Origin: Corynebacterium lactis RW2-5 | GTDB lineage: Bacteria > Actinomycetota > Actinomycetes > Mycobacteriales > Mycobacteriaceae | Length of the DNA: 64,000 bases | Direction of reading: 5' to 3' | NCBI RefSeq assembly: GCF_001274895.1 | Contig: NZ_CP006841.1 | Coordinates: 1,922,001 to 1,986,000 of the forward strand | In this document: in pieces, positions 40,119 to 49,022 of the stretch | How the letters are laid out: each line of letters starts with the position of its first letter | Position numbering within the stretch: the stretch's first letter is position 1 | Translations under genes and position numbers: made by a program | Notes under the pieces: model-generated | Seen by the model: the letters and a program-made list of their open reading frames with translations, nothing else | Database searches by the model: none | Told to the model about the DNA's origin: nothing

Positions 40119-41576
40119 ATGGACATCAACCGCCCCGGAACTGCACAAGTAATCCGCGAACTCGACGACTTGATTAAGCGACCGATTCATTCGATTTCGC
40201 CCGAGTACCTTAAAAAGGTCGAAACTGAGCACTTCGACGGCAAGTGCACTAAGTCCAAGGAAATGGTGGAACACGCAGGCAAGGTGATTCCTGGCGGGGT
40301 CCAGCACAACCTGGCGTTCAACCACCCGTTCCCCCTCGCATTCGACTCCGCGAAGGGCGCGAAGCTCTACGATGTCGACGGCAACAAGTACCTGGACTTT
40401 CTCCAGGCCGGCGGCCCGACGGTGCTGGGCTCAAACCCAGACTCGGTGCGCGAGAAGGTTGAGGAACTGCTCGATCACTGTGGCCCGTCGACGGGACTTC
40501 TTCACGAGTACGAGGTCAAGCTAGCACAGCTGATCGTCGACCTCGTTCCCAGCGTCGACAAGTTCCGCATGTTTAATTCCGGCTCCGAGGCTTGCTCCGC
40601 GGCAGCCCGCGTCGCCCGCCTGGCCACCGGCAACAAGCACATCCTCAAGATGGGTGGCGCTTACCACGGCTGGTCGGATCAGCTGGCCTTCGGCATCCGC
40701 ATCCCGGGCTCGAAGTTCACCCAGTCCAAGGGCCTGCCGCTGTCGAACTTCGTGTTCACCGAGGAGTTCTTCCCCGGCGATCTGAAGGCTCTGGAGCGCA
40801 ACTTAAAGCTCAACAAGCTCCGCGGTGGAACCGCAGCGATTTTCCTCGAGCCAGTCGGCCCCGAATCCGGCACCCGTCCAATCAGCGCCGAGTTCGTCCA
40901 GGGCGCCCGCGAGCTGGCCACCAAGTACGGCGCCCTGCTCGTATTCGACGAGGTTGTCACCGCATTCCGCCTCTCCCCGCACGGAGCCCAGCACCTCTAC
41001 GGCGTCACCCCGGACCTCACTGTCTTTGGCAAGGTCATCGCGGGTGGATACCCCGGTGCCGGCGGCCTCGGCGGCCCGGACAAGTACATGCAGTACCTGG
41101 CCGCCGGCATCCACGGCGATACCAAGATCAAGAAGGCCCTGGTCGGCGGCACCATGGCCGCTACCCCGCTGTCGTCGCTGGCCGGCTACTACACGCTGAA
41201 GGAAATCGCCGAGACCGGAGCTTGCGAAAAGGCCTCCGCCATGGGCGACCGCCTTACCGACGGACTGCGCGAAATCATCGCGCGCCGCCGCCTGCCCTTC
41301 GTCGCGTTCAACCAGGGCTCCATCTGCCACCTCGAAACCGTCGGAACCATGCACTTTGCTCTCGATTGGTCCAAGCCGTGGGAGATTCCGGACGTTATCA
41401 AGCAGACCTCGGCCCGCAAGGCGGAGATGGAACACATGGGGGCCGCCTACATGGCGGAGGGAATTGTCACCCTGGCCGGTTCTCGCCTCTACACCTCTGC
41501 GGCCTACACCGAGGAACTCATCGACGAGGCCCTGACCCGCTTCGACCGCATCTTCGAGCACGTGGTGGAGCTATGA
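40119..41576 (+). CDS. Class III PLP aminotransferase (GSA-aminomutase-like)
   Basis: A 485-residue fold-type I PLP enzyme of aminotransferase class III, with the layout of glutamate-1-semialdehyde aminomutase: HNLAFNHPFPLAFDSAKGAKLYDVDGNKYLDFLQAGGPTVLG, NSGSEACSAAARVARLATG, LVFDEVVTAFR and the PLP-lysine region LTVFGKVIAGGYPGAG. It is probably not HemL itself: it sits in a sugar cluster and is longer than the roughly 430-residue HemL. The ATG at 40119 (MDINRPGT) has AGGAG nine bases upstream. Its TGA overlaps the aldolase ATG (ATGA). Substrate unknown; it could use an amino-sugar or keto-sugar phosphate. Confidence 0.83.
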   Translation: MDINRPGTAQVIRELDDLIKRPIHSISPEYLKKVETEHFDGKCTKSKEMVEHAGKVIPGGVQHNLAFNHPFPLAFDSAKGAKLYDVDGNKYLDFLQAGGPTVLGSNPDSVREKVEELLDHCGPSTGLLHEYEVKLAQLIVDLVPSVDKFRMFNSGSEACSAAARVARLATGNKHILKMGGAYHGWSDQLAFGIRIPGSKFTQSKGLPLSNFVFTEEFFPGDLKALERNLKLNKLRGGTAAIFLEPVGPESGTRPISAEFVQGARELATKYGALLVFDEVVTAFRLSPHGAQHLYGVTPDLTVFGKVIAGGYPGAGGLGGPDKYMQYLAAGIHGDTKIKKALVGGTMAATPLSSLAGYYTLKEIAETGACEKASAMGDRLTDGLREIIARRRLPFVAFNQGSICHLETVGTMHFALDWSKPWEIPDVIKQTSARKAEMEHMGAAYMAEGIVTLAGSRLYTSAAYTEELIDEALTRFDRIFEHVVEL

Positions 41577-42694
41577 GTCAGAAATTCCGAGCCGAACGCA
41601 CCAAGGTAATTGACCTTTCCCAGGACCTCATTAGGCGCGGCCTGGTGGTCCGCACCTGGGGAAACATCAGCCACCGAGTCCCAGCCGACGGCACCGGCCA
41701 CAGCGACGACTTCGTCATCACACCGTCGGGCCGCACGTACGACACAATGATCGAGGCCGACCTCGCCCTCATCACTGCTCTGTCCCCGTCGCCGAGCCAC
41801 GGCGGCAAGAAGTCCAAAAAGAACAAGCCGGAAAAGCACGGCCCCTTCAAGCCCTCGAGCGAGTATCCCATGCACGCACTGTGCTACCGGCTTCGCCCCG
41901 GCGCGAACGCGGTGGTCCACACCCACCAGCGCTACGCCTCCGCCCTCAGCCTGCTCGGGCGCGATGTCCCGCTTAACGACGACGAGGCTGCGGTAATCGG
42001 GCAGCGTTCCATCCCCACCTCGGCCTACGGGCTGCCTGGGACGAAGAAGCTGCACAGCGGCGTCGAGCACGTGTTGGAGTCCAATCCGGATGCAGATGTC
42101 GTTCTGCTCTCTGCCCATGGCGTATTCCTCTGCGGGGACACCGCCGAGCACGCCCTAGAGCTGGCCGAAAACGTCGAGGCTGCGGCCAAGCGCGTCTATC
42201 AGGAGCTCACGGGATCGGATCTGCATGACCCCACGATTGCTTCGGGTTATGCGGTGCGCAGCGAAAAAATCGACGGCACAACCGTTTTCTACGACGTCAA
42301 TGGCGGCGTCGTAAAGCCCAGCGAGGAGGTGCGGGCCAGCCACGAGCAGATCTACGCTACGCGAGGCGACGTTAGCGCGATCCGCGAGTGCATCGACTCC
42401 GAGGTGCAGCACTTCCGCGGCAAGCAGCTTCGCCCCTACCTCGACGATTTCGCGCAGATTGTGGCGCCCGCGGCGGGGCCTGAGATCGGTAAGGCGAACG
42501 TTGTGCTCGGCGGCGCGCGGGCACTGTGCCTGGGAGCAACTGACGACGACGCGCTGGCGGTCGACTCGGTGCTGCGGAAAAACGCGCGCGCTGCACGAAT
42601 CGCGCAGGTCAGCGGCGCGGACCCGATTGCGCATTGGGAATGCGTCCTGATGAACGTCGTCTATCGGCTGAAGTACTCGAAGCAGGCGGGATAA
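41573..42694 (+). CDS. Class II aldolase family protein with long C-terminal extension
   Basis: A 373-residue zinc aldolase-like protein. The class II aldolase/adducin domain covers about residues 10-215: LVVRTWGNISHR, FVITPSGRTYD, zinc-ligand histidines in AVVHTHQRYASAL and LLSAHGVFLCGD. It cleaves or epimerises a phosphorylated sugar, e.g. fuculose-1-phosphate type chemistry giving dihydroxyacetone phosphate and an aldehyde. The last roughly 150 residues (VVLGGARALCLGATDDDALAVDSVL and on) are extra and loosely resemble the linker of rhamnulose-1-phosphate aldolase fusions. A Lys-rich insert (GGKKSKKNKPEKHG) is unusual. Overlaps the aminotransferase by four bases. Confidence 0.8.
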   Translation: MSQKFRAERTKVIDLSQDLIRRGLVVRTWGNISHRVPADGTGHSDDFVITPSGRTYDTMIEADLALITALSPSPSHGGKKSKKNKPEKHGPFKPSSEYPMHALCYRLRPGANAVVHTHQRYASALSLLGRDVPLNDDEAAVIGQRSIPTSAYGLPGTKKLHSGVEHVLESNPDADVVLLSAHGVFLCGDTAEHALELAENVEAAAKRVYQELTGSDLHDPTIASGYAVRSEKIDGTTVFYDVNGGVVKPSEEVRASHEQIYATRGDVSAIRECIDSEVQHFRGKQLRPYLDDFAQIVAPAAGPEIGKANVVLGGARALCLGATDDDALAVDSVLRKNARAARIAQVSGADPIAHWECVLMNVVYRLKYSKQAG

Positions 42695-42715
42695 GAAGCA
42701 GGCGGGTTAAGCGAA

Positions 42716-43697
42716 AAGTTTGGCCGGGTCGCCACCACCGCGGAGATTGTCGCTGCAGTCTCGGCGGCCGAATAGGGGCGTCACCCGTGACTTCGTCCGT
42801 GAAATCAAAGTTGTGCTTGCCGACGGCACCCTGACGCGCCTCGGCCGCAAAACGGTCAAGGGTGTCGCAGGCCTAGACCTTTGCGGGCTTTTCGTCGGTT
42901 CCGAGGGAACATTGGGAGTCATCGTGGAGGCGACGCTCAGCCTCATCCCCCTGCCGAAGGCCCCGGTCACCGCGGTGGCAACGTTTCCGGATGAGACCGC
43001 GGCCGCGCTGACCGTCCGGCAGTACATGGGCGAGGGACGCCGCCCAAGCCTGATGGAGCTCATGGACGGAATGACCCTGAAGATGCTCAATGAATTCGGT
43101 GATTTCGGTCTGGAAGAGTCGGCCGGGGCGATGTTGATTATGCAGTCCGACTCGGCGACTCAGGTAGAGGACGTACGGGAGTTCGAGCGCGTCGCCAAGG
43201 AAAATGGCGCCCTCGACGCCGTCCACAGCGATGATCCGCGAGATTCCGAGGATTTGGTCGCCGCTCGACGTTCCGTGCAGCCGGCCTACGAGGTCTACTC
43301 CCGGGCCCACGGCGGCGGGCAGCTGCTCGACGACGTCTGCGTCCCGCGATCAAAGCTGCCGGATTTTTTCCGCCTACTCGATCAGCTGCGCGCGAGGACT
43401 TCCGTGACAGTGTCCATGGTGGCCCATGCCGGCGACGGCAACCTGCACCCTGCTGTGTTCTTCGACGCTTCCGACTCCGACTCCACCGCCGAGGCAGAGC
43501 GTATTTTCGGCGAAATCATGCAGCTCGGCATCGACCTGGGTGGCACCATCACCGGAGAACACGGTGTGGGGTCGCTGAAGAAGGAATGGCTGCCGAAGGA
43601 GCTGGACGAGGGCAGCCGTAGGCTGCATCGCAGCATCAAGGACGCGGTCGACCCCGCTGGAATTATGAACCCCGAGAAGATGCTCGCGGAGATTTAA
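42716..43697 (+). pseudogene. Remnant of a GlcD-like FAD-linked oxidase (internal deletion and frameshift)
   Basis: The C-terminal two-thirds of a glycolate / D-lactate oxidase GlcD is intact from 42775 (GVTRDFVREIKVVLADGTLTRLGRKTVKGVAGLDLCGLFVGSEGTLGV, AHAGDGNLHP, GTITGEHGVGSLKKEWLP, DPAGIMNPEKM). In a normal protein an FAD-binding half of about 130 residues precedes it. Here a short piece of that N-terminus survives in another frame at 42716-42772 (VATTAEIVAAVSAAE then TAG), joined straight to GVTRDF. So the pyrophosphate loop (GxGT region) is deleted and the frame shifted. A TTG at 42720 opens the remaining frame but no FAD domain can form. It ends the aldolase operon. Confidence 0.8.
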
Positions 43698-43712
43698 GGT
43701 ACAAAAGCTCCC

Positions 43713-44960
43713 ATGAAGACTCCCATATCGGACTACCTCGTCGAGATTTTGGACGCCGTCCGCGCCGATGATTCCGGCGAGGTCGCCTCGTATATTCCCA
43801 CCCTGGCCCAAGCTGACCCCGATCAGCTGGGCGTGGCCATGACGACGGTGTTCGGGCGCACCTATACCGCCGGCGACGCGGACACCGAGTTCACGATTCA
43901 GTCCATGTCCAAGCCTTTCGCGTTCGCTGCGGCTCTGTGGGAGCACGGCGAGGACGATGTCGAGAAAATCGTCGGCACGGAGCCTTCCGGCGAGGCTTTC
44001 AACGAGCTCTCCCTCGAGTCCGGCACACACCGTCCGAAGAATCCGATGATCAATGTCGGAGCCCTTGCCATCCACCAGATGATTGGCGACCCCGGGGACT
44101 CCTGGACGGTTCGCAGCGACAAGCTGGTGAAGTTCTTCTCCGCGCTGGCGGGCAGGCAGCTGCGCGTGGACGAGGATGCCTTCGAGTCCGAGATCGGCTC
44201 GGCGCACCGCAACCTTTCCATCGCGCACATGCTCGCGGCCTACAACATGATTGACACGAATCCAGAAGATGTGGTGCGCGGCTACACCGCGCAGTGCTCG
44301 ATTCTGGTCTCTACCCGCGATATCGCCATGATGGCCGCGGTTCTCGCAGCCGGTGGCGTCAGCCCGGTCACGGGTGCGCAGGTCGTAGCCCGCCCAATTG
44401 TGCGCCAGGTCCTTTCTGTCATGGCCACTTCTGGAATGTATGACGAAGCCGGTGAATGGTTCACCGAGGTCGGCATCCCCGCCAAAAGCGGCGTCGCCGG
44501 CGGCATCCTGGGCGCCCTGCCCGGCCAGGTGGGGCTGGCCGCCTTTTCTCCCCGCCTCAATGACCACGGCAACAGCGTCCGCGGCACCGCCCTATTCCGC
44601 AGGCTTTCCAACGACATGGGTCTGCATCTTATGGATGCCCAAGCCATTGGCTCCCGCGCCCTGCGCGCCGTAGTTTCTGAAAAGGGCCGCTCTGTGATTC
44701 AGATTCAGGGGCCAATCAACTTCACTGCTGCCGAAATCGTGGTTAACCGTTTGGCGCAGACCCCTCCGTCGGAAAGCTCAGTGGTATTCGACGTCAGCCG
44801 GGTGGGAATGGTCAATGAAATCGGGCGCCGGATGATGCTCGAGGCGATGCGCAGGTTGAATCTGGATGGAAAGACAGTGTTGCTGTACGATCCAGAAAAC
44901 TCCTTCCCGGACCCGGATATAGGCGGCGGGGTCAAACCGGAAATCTTATCCGAACTCTAG
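43713..44960 (+). CDS. glsA: Glutaminase with C-terminal STAS domain
   Basis: A beta-lactamase-like serine glutaminase hydrolysing glutamine to glutamate and ammonia. Ser64-x-x-Lys67 in IQSMSKPF is the catalytic pair; NPMINVGALAIHQM, RNLSIAHMLAAYNMI and KSGVAGGILGALPGQ are conserved. Residues about 310-415 form a STAS domain (RSVIQIQGPINFTAAEIVVNRL, VVFDVSRVGMVNEIGRRMML), seen in some actinobacterial glutaminases and possibly binding nucleotides or a partner. It starts 15 bases after the oxidase remnant. Length 415. Confidence 0.92.
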   Translation: MKTPISDYLVEILDAVRADDSGEVASYIPTLAQADPDQLGVAMTTVFGRTYTAGDADTEFTIQSMSKPFAFAAALWEHGEDDVEKIVGTEPSGEAFNELSLESGTHRPKNPMINVGALAIHQMIGDPGDSWTVRSDKLVKFFSALAGRQLRVDEDAFESEIGSAHRNLSIAHMLAAYNMIDTNPEDVVRGYTAQCSILVSTRDIAMMAAVLAAGGVSPVTGAQVVARPIVRQVLSVMATSGMYDEAGEWFTEVGIPAKSGVAGGILGALPGQVGLAAFSPRLNDHGNSVRGTALFRRLSNDMGLHLMDAQAIGSRALRAVVSEKGRSVIQIQGPINFTAAEIVVNRLAQTPPSESSVVFDVSRVGMVNEIGRRMMLEAMRRLNLDGKTVLLYDPENSFPDPDIGGGVKPEILSEL

Positions 44961-45002
44961 CCTTGTATAGTCGCGCCTGCTTTGGCGAAGAGGCGAAAAG
45001 AG

Positions 45003-45767
45003 TTACTCCTCTTTACGTCGCATTAGCACTGCAATCCATACTGCGCCCACAATCCCCAAAACAACTTGGGGCAGTAGCAGCGGTAGACGGTGCACAAGGT
45101 CGGAGTTGACTACACGCTCAACGTCAGCAACCAACACAATCCCGACGTTAATTGCCCAGTGCACGAGACCTGCGAGTATTCCCCTCTGCCACCAGGCTCC
45201 CAGCGCAATACGCCCCAAAAAGAGCGAGACCAAAATACAAACACCTGCGAATGCGATGAAGAATAGTGGGTTTGCGAGAACCTGCACATGCCATAGCGCC
45301 CAAATCCCGCCCGTTGCAATGGCCGCCGGTAACGGGTGCCAAACTCTCTCCAGGCTGGGTTGAAGGAAGCCTCGCCAACCGACTTCTTCACCAACTGCAC
45401 CAATTAGCTGCGCTGCCAGGAAAACAATCAGCATTGCAAGATTGAAACCTGCCTCAGCCTGTTGCACCCCGAGTAAAACCGACAGCAGCCAGGTCAGGCC
45501 AACGTAGGCGGCAACTAACAAAACCACCGCCGCGAAACGGAGCCCAAAGCTTCGCAAGCTTAACGACGGACGGGGCAGCACTTCCCGGTTCTCGGAACCA
45601 TAGAAGTACCAGGTAAAAAACAATCCTATGGCAGGCCCCAGCTGCGTCATCGCAGCATAACGATAATCGATGTCCAGCAACGCCTGAAGCAAGATTAGGA
45701 CTACTGAAGCGGCGGAGGTGGCTGCCAGGAAAACAAGTATGGGATGCCACAGCGAAGCATTGCGCAC
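45003..45767 (-). CDS. CPBP family intramembrane glutamic endopeptidase
   Basis: A 254-residue polytopic membrane protease of the CAAX/CPBP (Abi) family. The motifs are EEVGWRGFLQP (EExxxR) with the catalytic Glu pair, ALWHVQ, and a final His in LVHWAINVG (HxxxN). At least six hydrophobic helices are visible. Homologues protect producers from bacteriocins or process small peptides; the substrate here is unknown. The GTG start at 45765-45767 has GGAGG seven bases upstream. Confidence 0.88.
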   Translation of the reverse strand: MRNASLWHPILVFLAATSAASVVLILLQALLDIDYRYAAMTQLGPAIGLFFTWYFYGSENREVLPRPSLSLRSFGLRFAAVVLLVAAYVGLTWLLSVLLGVQQAEAGFNLAMLIVFLAAQLIGAVGEEVGWRGFLQPSLERVWHPLPAAIATGGIWALWHVQVLANPLFFIAFAGVCILVSLFLGRIALGAWWQRGILAGLVHWAINVGIVLVADVERVVNSDLVHRLPLLLPQVVLGIVGAVWIAVLMRRKEE

Positions 45768-45956
45768 CTGTAACCTCCCACTAACCAGTTATGGCGAAAT
45801 GAACCGTAAGTATCTTAATCCATGTTGCTGGAGGCATAACTCAGAAGTTTATCCGCGGAGAATCCGCACTGCGTGTAACGTGAACCAACGCGAGGATTGA
45901 AACCGTGGCGACAGCTTCTCAAAGGCAGTAATCGTCGGATATAAGGAAGGCGACTC

Positions 45957-46829
45957 ATGAACGTCAGTGACGTAGCACTGGTTCTCGAAGGTGGCGGAAC
46001 CCGCAACAGTTACACCGCCCCGTTCATCGAGTGTCTGCTTCGCGACAATATCAACGTCGGCTGGGTCGGAGGCATTAGCGCCGGCTCAACTCACCTGGTT
46101 AATTACCTCTCCCGTGATATTGCTCGGACCGCGGAGAGTTTCGTGGAGTTCGTCGCGTCACCGCAAGCTGGAGGCCTTCGACCTATTCTTCGGGGCCGCG
46201 GCTACTTCGATGCCGAATACATCTACGAAACTGCCGGGCTCCCCGACGGCGCAATGCCCCTCGATTTTCAGACCTTCCAGGCGAATCCGACTCCCTACCG
46301 CATCGGAGCGGTTCGCGCTGATACGGGCGAGACTGTCTACTGGGGGCGAGACGATGTCACTGACTTTGACAAACTTATGAAATACACGCGCGCCAGCTCC
46401 ACCATCCCTGGAATGATGCGCATGCCCGTTATCAACGGTGTTCCCTATATCGATGGAGCCATGGGCTCATCGGGAGGCATCGCAATTGACGCGGCGGAAG
46501 CAGACGGCTTTGAGAAATTCTTGATTGTCCTGACTAGGCCGAAGGGATTTCGGCGCACTGCGCCATCACGGCCGCAGGTATTGCGCCGAATCTTCCGCAA
46601 AACTCCTGAAGTCGCAGAGCTGATGATTACCCGCCACGAGCGATACAACGCATCCCTTGACCGAATCGCCGAGCTACAGCACGAGGGCAAAGCATATATT
46701 TTCTACGCAAACCAGATGAGCGTCAATAACCGAGAGCGTCGTTTGGCGAAGCTCAAGGCTAACTATGCGCTCGGCGCAGCGCAGACGGCTTCCGAGTGGC
46801 CGGCCGTCCAAGAATTCCTGCGAGGATAA
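45957..46829 (+). CDS. Patatin-like phospholipase
   Basis: A 290-residue cytoplasmic serine lipid hydrolase with a Ser-Asp dyad. The oxyanion loop is LVLEGGGTRNSYTAPFIECLL, the nucleophile GISAGS (Ser41) and the DGA motif PYIDGAMGSSGG. The strand order matches YjjU-type patatins acting on phospholipids or acylglycerols. SD AAGGA lies about ten bases before the ATG. It heads a less GC-rich stretch with a following lipoprotein that starts 136 bases later. Confidence 0.87.
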   Translation: MNVSDVALVLEGGGTRNSYTAPFIECLLRDNINVGWVGGISAGSTHLVNYLSRDIARTAESFVEFVASPQAGGLRPILRGRGYFDAEYIYETAGLPDGAMPLDFQTFQANPTPYRIGAVRADTGETVYWGRDDVTDFDKLMKYTRASSTIPGMMRMPVINGVPYIDGAMGSSGGIAIDAAEADGFEKFLIVLTRPKGFRRTAPSRPQVLRRIFRKTPEVAELMITRHERYNASLDRIAELQHEGKAYIFYANQMSVNNRERRLAKLKANYALGAAQTASEWPAVQEFLRG

Positions 46830-46965
46830 TAGCCTGTCTCTGCCTTTGCAGAGGAAGGAAGGCGCGGTTGATTTTTCACTTTGGCGGGCACTGCTTTGCA
46901 TCAACATGTATCCTTTTCCATGCAAACGCAAAATCATGGCAACTTCCAAAGGGATGCGAGGGACT

Positions 46966-47847
46966 ATGGAGCTCGGCCGTTTAGGGGCACAGAAGAAGCA
47001 AGCAACTGCAATTATCGCGGCACTCGGCATTGCTGCTCTCAGTGCCTGTGGCACCGGCGGCGACACAGGAGACAAGGGAGCTTCCCACGACGGCTCCGGA
47101 AGCGGCGATAATACCCCGGCTACCGCGGCAGCACCTGCCGCATCCGAAAAGGAACTGCTGCTAGTTAATGAAGTCCCCGGAATAACCTTCGACAAGCCTA
47201 TTGACAAGAGCATTACTGATCTTGCGGCCGGCCCTTTGGCTGACAGCATGTCCATTGAGCCAAAGGAATGCTCAAAGTTCCAAGAGGCCAGTACTAGAAT
47301 CTCGGACCTGACGGGAACTTTCGCCGAATTCAAAGACGAAAAGATTGTCGCCAGCGTCGCGCTGTCAAAGCAACCGGATTTGTACGACCAGTACGAGGAT
47401 GCGACGGACGGCTGCTCCGAACTCAAGATGACGACGGATGGTAAGCAGGCAGCAGAGGAGGCAATGAAAGGCCAAGACATTCCGCCTGAGGCCAAAGACA
47501 TCATCGACGGAATGGACTTCTCCGCCAACTACACAATGCGCTTGGAAAAATGGGATCCGAAGATTTCTGTTTCACCCGAAAAGGTTGCTGCCCACGAGAC
47601 CTCTGGAACTGGCCAGATGAGCGGGGTGAACACTGAAATCTCCGGTTTCCGGATCATGGGTGTCGTCAATGGCGTAGTCATCATTGTTACGACAACACCT
47701 TTCGCTGATCTAGACAAGGTTGGTGACGCCGGGATTGCTGGTCAGACCGGAGCCGAGGGCATCACGCCCGACGCTAAGGAAGCAGCGAAGACCCACGCTG
47801 TCGAAGTTTTTGATGCGCAAGCAAAGAAGATTATGGCGGCGAAGTAG
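46966..47847 (+). CDS. Putative lipoprotein
   Basis: A 293-residue secreted protein with a lipoprotein signal: basic start (GRLGAQKKQ), hydrophobic ATAIIAALGIAALSAC with lipobox LSAC, then a Gly/Asp/Ala-rich spacer. The mature part is acidic with two Cys (ECSKF, GCSEL) that could pair, and repeated KQAAEEAMKGQ-type helices; no known domain found. I used the ATG at 46966 (MELGRLG) with GAGGG three bases upstream; ATGs at 46936 and 46954 are alternatives. Lower in GC than neighbouring core genes. Confidence 0.7.
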   Translation: MELGRLGAQKKQATAIIAALGIAALSACGTGGDTGDKGASHDGSGSGDNTPATAAAPAASEKELLLVNEVPGITFDKPIDKSITDLAAGPLADSMSIEPKECSKFQEASTRISDLTGTFAEFKDEKIVASVALSKQPDLYDQYEDATDGCSELKMTTDGKQAAEEAMKGQDIPPEAKDIIDGMDFSANYTMRLEKWDPKISVSPEKVAAHETSGTGQMSGVNTEISGFRIMGVVNGVVIIVTTTPFADLDKVGDAGIAGQTGAEGITPDAKEAAKTHAVEVFDAQAKKIMAAK

Positions 47848-47903
47848 TGATATGGGTATTCCACATCGCCCGGACCTACTGTGGTAACGAGTACGTTGAC
47901 CAC

Positions 47904-47927
47904 GTCTAGACATTTCGAAATCTAGAC
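47904..47927. terminator. Possible bidirectional hairpin between convergent genes
   Basis: GTCTAGA (47904-47910) and TCTAGAC (47921-47927) form a 7-bp inverted repeat around ten bases, between the lipoprotein and 2H phosphoesterase stops. There is no clear T run on either side. Confidence 0.3.
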
Positions 47928-47938
47928 TGCCCCCAGTG

Positions 47939-48433
47939 CTAAAAATCTATAAATTTCTGCGCCTTAGGGCTCCAAAATCCAACTTTCTCCGATTTCAAAA
48001 CCTTGAAATGCGGAGACGTTACCTCGTCCAGTGCTTGGATGTAGCTCGACACTAATCCACGGGGAACGCGCAGTCCCATGGTCAAATGCGGAATCCAACG
48101 ATCTCCGCGTCCGTCTGGGTTCAGGCGATTTAGCTCACGTGCCGCCGCCTCCAGCTCATCGCTAGCTTCCAGTAGCCACGCAATCGTCTGTTTACTCTTC
48201 GTTCCAAAAACTACAGTGCCAACACGATGAAGCTCCGCAGGCAGCAGCGGAGGCAAGATTTCTGCCGCCCTCTTCACGACGCACCCCTGCATTGTGGGCG
48301 CAAACGTGAGAGTGATGTGGGGTGTCTGGTTTTGTGTGGGGAAGCCACGCTGGGAAAGCTTGGCGAAAATCTCCCGCACCCGACGCTCCTGCTCGGGGAC
48401 GAGGTACATCAAGATATTGTCGGGAGAAACCAC
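47939..48433 (-). CDS. 2H phosphoesterase / RNA 2',3'-cyclic phosphodiesterase-like protein
   Basis: A 164-residue LigT/2H-family protein. Both HxTx motifs are present: QTPHITLTFAP (about residue 38) and RWIPHLTMGLRV (about residue 114). Family members open 2',3'-cyclic RNA ends or act on small cyclic phosphate metabolites. The start is GTG at 48433 or ATG at 48409; neither has a good ribosome-binding site. It is convergent with the lipoprotein. Confidence 0.8.
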   Translation of the reverse strand: MVSPDNILMYLVPEQERRVREIFAKLSQRGFPTQNQTPHITLTFAPTMQGCVVKRAAEILPPLLPAELHRVGTVVFGTKSKQTIAWLLEASDELEAAARELNRLNPDGRGDRWIPHLTMGLRVPRGLVSSYIQALDEVTSPHFKVLKSEKVGFWSPKAQKFIDF

Positions 48434-48536
48434 GTTTATAGCCTAATTGCTGCAATTCACAGGACAAACAGTCCGCAATATTTCATTTGTCGACATTTGA
48501 ATGAAACGTAGGAGTTACGAGGCAAATCTTCTCAGC

Positions 48537-49022
48537 TCAATTTGCAAGATGGTCTCTGCCTGTTGCCCATCCAATATTTCCCGGTCCCTCATGCGCAACG
48601 GCAAGTTGAATCTGTGCATCGATGTTGTCCGCATAAGACAGGATCGACTTCACTGTCTCCACCAACGTGACATTGATGGTATAGCTGAGCGAATCCACTG
48701 CATCTTCCCCTCCGCTAACCACCACAATCATGTCGGCACCTTCACGCCTGATGACAGAGCCGCCATCCAAGAGCGCACCATCCGTGCCAGCACGTAGTTT
48801 CTTCGCTAAAGCGCACCACAAGGATTTCAGAGCAGAATCTGTGCCATAGTTCTTGTCTTGAAACTCCTCGGTATATTCCAAGGTTTTTGCGGATTTGGGC
48901 AGCAACCTAACCCGTATGTCCACTTCATAGCACTCATGTTGATGTGCCTGGCGAGCTGAAATCTCGTTAGCACGCCAGATGTGACAGGGCCACGGGAAAT
49001 GGATAAACGATGTGCTACTCAA
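48537..49022 (-). CDS. Hypothetical protein, partner of the membrane protein
   Basis: I do not recognise this 161-residue protein. It is soluble, mixed alpha/beta, with DIRVRLLPKSAKTLEYTEEF early and an acidic, Ala-rich second half (GGEDAVDSLSYTINVTLVETVKSILSYADN). The start is TTG at 49020-49022, inside the end of the upstream membrane protein with GAGGG about nine bases before it, an 8-base overlap that implies co-translation. Base composition is lower in GC than the core genes. Confidence 0.5.
   Translation of the reverse strand: MSSTSFIHFPWPCHIWRANEISARQAHQHECYEVDIRVRLLPKSAKTLEYTEEFQDKNYGTDSALKSLWCALAKKLRAGTDGALLDGGSVIRREGADMIVVVSGGEDAVDSLSYTINVTLVETVKSILSYADNIDAQIQLAVAHEGPGNIGWATGRDHLAN

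Noticed and set aside
40592..41572. Extension of the aldolase frame backwards through the aminotransferase gene
   Set aside because: The protein there is a Pro/Arg-rich shadow of the aminotransferase. The aldolase domain begins at the ATG at 41573 with a four-base overlap.
40119..41576. Calling the class III aminotransferase HemL (glutamate-1-semialdehyde aminomutase)
   Set aside because: It is longer than HemL, overlaps a sugar aldolase and lies under a TetR/sugar-kinase control region; the core heme-pathway gene is more likely elsewhere.
47904..47927. McbR-like reading of GTCTAGA...TCTAGAC
   Set aside because: The half-sites are in the wrong order and spacing (consensus is TAGAC-N6-GTCTA), and it lies between two convergent stops, not in a promoter.
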